NCBI GenBank assembly: GCA_025435555.1
Contig: JAIWWG010000026.1
Span: forward strand, 1 to 64,000
Direction of reading: 5' to 3'
From: Chytriomyces cf. hyalinus JEL632
Taxonomy: Eukaryota > Chytridiomycota > Chytridiomycetes > Chytridiales > Chytriomycetaceae
DNA length: 64,000 nt
Positions 60,248 to 64,000 of the stretch are shown here, one piece after another (position 1 is the first letter of the stretch; each line of letters begins with the position of its first letter). The notes under the pieces are model-generated. The model saw only the letters and a list, made by a program, of their open reading frames with translations, had not been told where the DNA came from and made no database searches. The translations under genes were made by a program, and so were the position numbers.

Positions 60248-62349
60248 ATGCGAACAAGTCCAGCTGTGGTTCTCACCCGCTTCGCTCTGGCAGCTTCCGT
60301 CATTGTCCTCGTTCTATGGAGCACAATGAACCACACACACCTTGGCATGCGTATCCAGCCGCATACAGCGACCCTGTCTTGTGTGTGCTCGTGCCCCCCT
60401 CTGTCGAGCTTTCAGTCGATTTCATCCAGCGAATCGAAACATCCTATTTCCCAACCGGAGTATTTCTTGGAGCCCGCTGAGGGTCCTCGGCAGCCTATAG
60501 CAAACAAAACTAGGAAAGGACCTGGGAAAGAGCCGAAAAAAGAGCCCATGGACGCATTCACGTACTGGACGTATCTCGGGATGATCTTTCTCCTCGTATT
60601 GGTCGGAGGAATGTTTGCCGGTCTCACGATTGGGCTCATGTCAATTGGTGGGGGGTGTTCCAAACCGTTTTTTTGTTTGTGATGCACGTGGTCTGACATT
60701 GGAACAACACAGACGAGACCAATCTGAAAATCTTGAAAGTGTCTGGAACTCCGACCGAAAAGATGTATGCGGAACGAATCGAGCCCATTCGAAAGAACGG
60801 CCATCTGCTGCTCGTGTCGCTGCTGTTGGGGAATACCATCGTCAACGAAACACTGCCGATTCTATTCAGCGGAGTCGGATTGGAAGGACATCAGGCTGTT
60901 CTTTTTTCGACAGCGCTAATTCTGGTGTTTGGAGAGTGAGTGCGAACATGCAGTTTCGGAGTCATGTCCATATCACCTGATGCTCCAAAAAGGATTATAC
61001 CGCAGGCTGTGTGCGCCAGATACGGTCTCTTAATTGGAGCCACGTTTGCTTGGCCTGTGCGGATACTCATCTGGATTGTTTTCGTGATTGCATATCCTAT
61101 CGCAAAGTTGTTGGACTGGGTCTTGGGACACAAGGACGGAGTCATTTATCGACGCGCTGGTGAGTATTTCTGGTTAAACCATGCGCAGTTTTATTTTCTG
61201 ATACTCTTGCATACAGAGTTGAAGGAGTTAATTGCGATGCACGATGAAGACAACCGCGGGCCTTTAAATCATGAGGAAGTGTCCATTTTGCGAGCAGTGC
61301 TTGAGCTTCGCGGGAAAACTGCCGAAACAGTCATGACTAAACTGAAGGATGTATTTATGCTGCCCTTGACTGCGAAATTTGACCGAAAGACCCTGAACAC
61401 GGTATTGTTAATATTTCAAACATGGAAAAAGGCTTTGTTTCTGAACGCAGACTTTTTGCGCAAACAGCTAATGGAGGCCGGACATTCCAGAGTACCCGTA
61501 TACAACAAATCTCGAAGCGATATCATTGGCGTTATTTTGATCAAACACTTGATTGCATTGGATCCAGAGGAGGGAGTTTCCGTCAGCAAAACCAGCATTG
61601 GTCGACTTCCGCGCATCAAAAAGGACACTCCCTTGTTTGAAATTCTTCACGTTTTTGAGGAAGGACGAAGTCATATGGCCGTGGTCGTGGATGAACTGCC
61701 ATTGGACGAAGACTCCGTCCCCAACAGTCTCGTTACGGCATCACCGCTTTTGTTCTCGTCTCCTCGAAATACCACGCATCGCCGATTTGTTACGCTTGGG
61801 ATCATTACTTTGGAGGATGTGATTGAGGAACTGATTGGGCAGGAAATTGTCGATGAAACGGACGTGTATGTGGATGTCAACACAAAGGTGAAAGTTGGGC
61901 GGGTACTAGACATCATTTTCTCCCGGGAAGGAAGCAGTCTTTCGAGTTCTCTTATTATTGATACGGATGGAGATGACACGATGCATGTGACTGCGACCGA
62001 GTCGAGGCCGCTTCTGACTGATTCTAATGTCACAAGTCCATCCTACGGCGCCACAACAAGTCAATCGAAAGCATGCCACACATCACCCGTAACGCAACAT
62101 TTGACAACTCCAAGGATGCGAGCAACAAGAAAGTTTCGAGAAAATCTAGTCCCTGCTGACGTGATTCTGAAAGAAATTACGTCAGGCGAGTTGGCTCCGG
62201 TGTTTGGGTTTGAAGATGGACAACGCGTGTTGATTCGGGAAAACGGGGAAGTGGAGACAGATGTTCCGCATTTGACTCTGGATCAGTCTTTTGCTTCGCA
62301 GGCGTCCAGTTCCATGTCATCTACTCATAATTTAGAGACGCTGGACTGA
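60248..62349 (+). CDS. CNNM/Mam3-type membrane protein (DUF21 plus CBS pair)
   Basis: Five exons: 60248-60647, 60713-60935, 60993-61159, 61217-61401, 61468-62349 (618 residues). The N-terminus is hydrophobic, a signal or anchor, followed by a Ser/Lys/Pro-rich external part. The DUF21 domain has the GMFAGLTIGLMSIDE motif (split by intron 1), LLLGNTIVNETLPI and VFGEIIPQAVCARYGL. Then come two CBS domains with VMTKLKDVFMLPL, GHSRVPVYNKSRSDIIGV and LGIITLEDVIEELIGQEIVDETDVYVD. In yeast Mam3 acts at the vacuole in metal sensitivity, and animal CNNM proteins handle Mg2+. The acceptor at 61467 (CAAACAG) gives the family sequence; the nearer AACGCAG does not keep phase. Confidence 0.92.
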
Positions 62350-62693
62350 GTTTGCTACTAATTTCTTAATAAATGATGGCGAGACGCATGAAGAGACTTG
62401 TTGAAGTCGGTGAAACGATGCGAAATCATTTGCGAACCAATTTCACAGCGCCCCACATCGTCATTCTGGGCATTAAACCCATTCATGTCATGTCGGCCCA
62501 TATGGAAATGCGCCGACAAAGAAAAGATGGCGGGCTCGATGTCTCTGACTGGACAAAAAAGACGCAGCAAAACAACGCGCTAAATAGATAGCGCCACTCA
62601 TACCCAATTGGCGCGAAATTGCGAAAAATGAATCACTCTGATACTCCATATTTTTTTTGTAAACTGTAAAATAAAACCTACTCAACGTAAAAC
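62350..62693. other. Intergenic, about 345 bases
   Basis: A 72-codon open frame at 62373-62591 has no recognisable content and overlaps the likely 3' UTR, so it is not called. The end is T- and A-rich before the kinase ATG. Confidence 0.5.

Positions 62694-64000
<1,307 letters not shown>

Noticed and set aside
62373-62591. 72-codon open frame after the CNNM gene
   Set aside because: Composition and position fit a 3' UTR; no recognisable content.

Overview
The window is a piece of a fungal nuclear chromosome. Nearly every gene is cut by short GT-AG introns (about 38-80 bases, a few longer). Intergenic spaces are short, with AATAAA-like signals after several genes. The gene set is fungal: a Zn2Cys6 regulator, the Ftr1 iron permease, Pho84- and Pho85-type proteins, Rrp12, an Rrg7-like protein and a GPI-tailed, Ser/Thr-rich chitinase-like wall protein. 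The intron density, the GGPP synthase, the fungal-type methyltransferase and the telobox Myb protein suit an early-diverging (chytrid-like) or basidiomycete-like lineage better than a budding yeast; this placement is an inference. Coordinates of exons were worked out by hand from splice signals, reading phase and family alignments held in memory, not by a program.

Layout. 1-3.1 kb: 3' end of an unknown gene and a Myb/telobox protein. 3.5-8.8 kb: chitinase-like wall protein with a damaged catalytic domain, mucin-like repeats and a duplicated unknown module. 9.4-14.5 kb: zinc transporter (CDF), four-domain ubiquitin-like protein, phosphate permease. 14.7-21.8 kb, all on the minus strand: GGPP synthase, SAM methyltransferase, RING protein, four-helix membrane protein, mitochondrial ribosomal protein S10. 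22.4-25.5 kb: a gene-poor stretch with a shortened paralogue of a coiled-coil gene that lies at 57 kb. 25.5-31.7 kb: a lipid-anchored disordered protein and RRP12. 32.2-35.7 kb: FTR1, an orphan FTR1 exon and a second FTR1-like gene with altered iron motifs. 35.8-41.2 kb: mitochondrial ribosomal protein S9 and 2-oxoglutarate dehydrogenase E1. 41.6-46.7 kb: tandem MFS exporters sharing a 268-base identical tract. 47-54.5 kb: peroxisomal Lon protease, second CDF transporter, Rrg7-like nuclease-fold protein, p47-type UBX protein, small acidic-tailed protein. 54.5-60.1 kb: double zinc-cluster regulator, coiled-coil gene and a decayed copy of the regulator. 60.2-64 kb: CNNM/Mam3-type protein and a Pho85-type kinase cut by the window end.

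Themes. Metal handling is heavily represented (two CDF zinc transporters, two Ftr1-type permeases plus a relic, one CNNM protein). Phosphate biology is represented by a Pho84-like permease and a Pho85-like kinase, not clustered. Mitochondrial functions are represented by uS10m, uS9m, OGDH E1 and an Rrg7-like protein. The most unusual signals are local duplications at different stages of decay: the FTR1 cluster, the MFS pair with a conversion tract, the regulator relic, the inverted coiled-coil/flank duplication between 22-25 kb and 57-59 kb, and the intron-plus-module duplication inside the wall protein.
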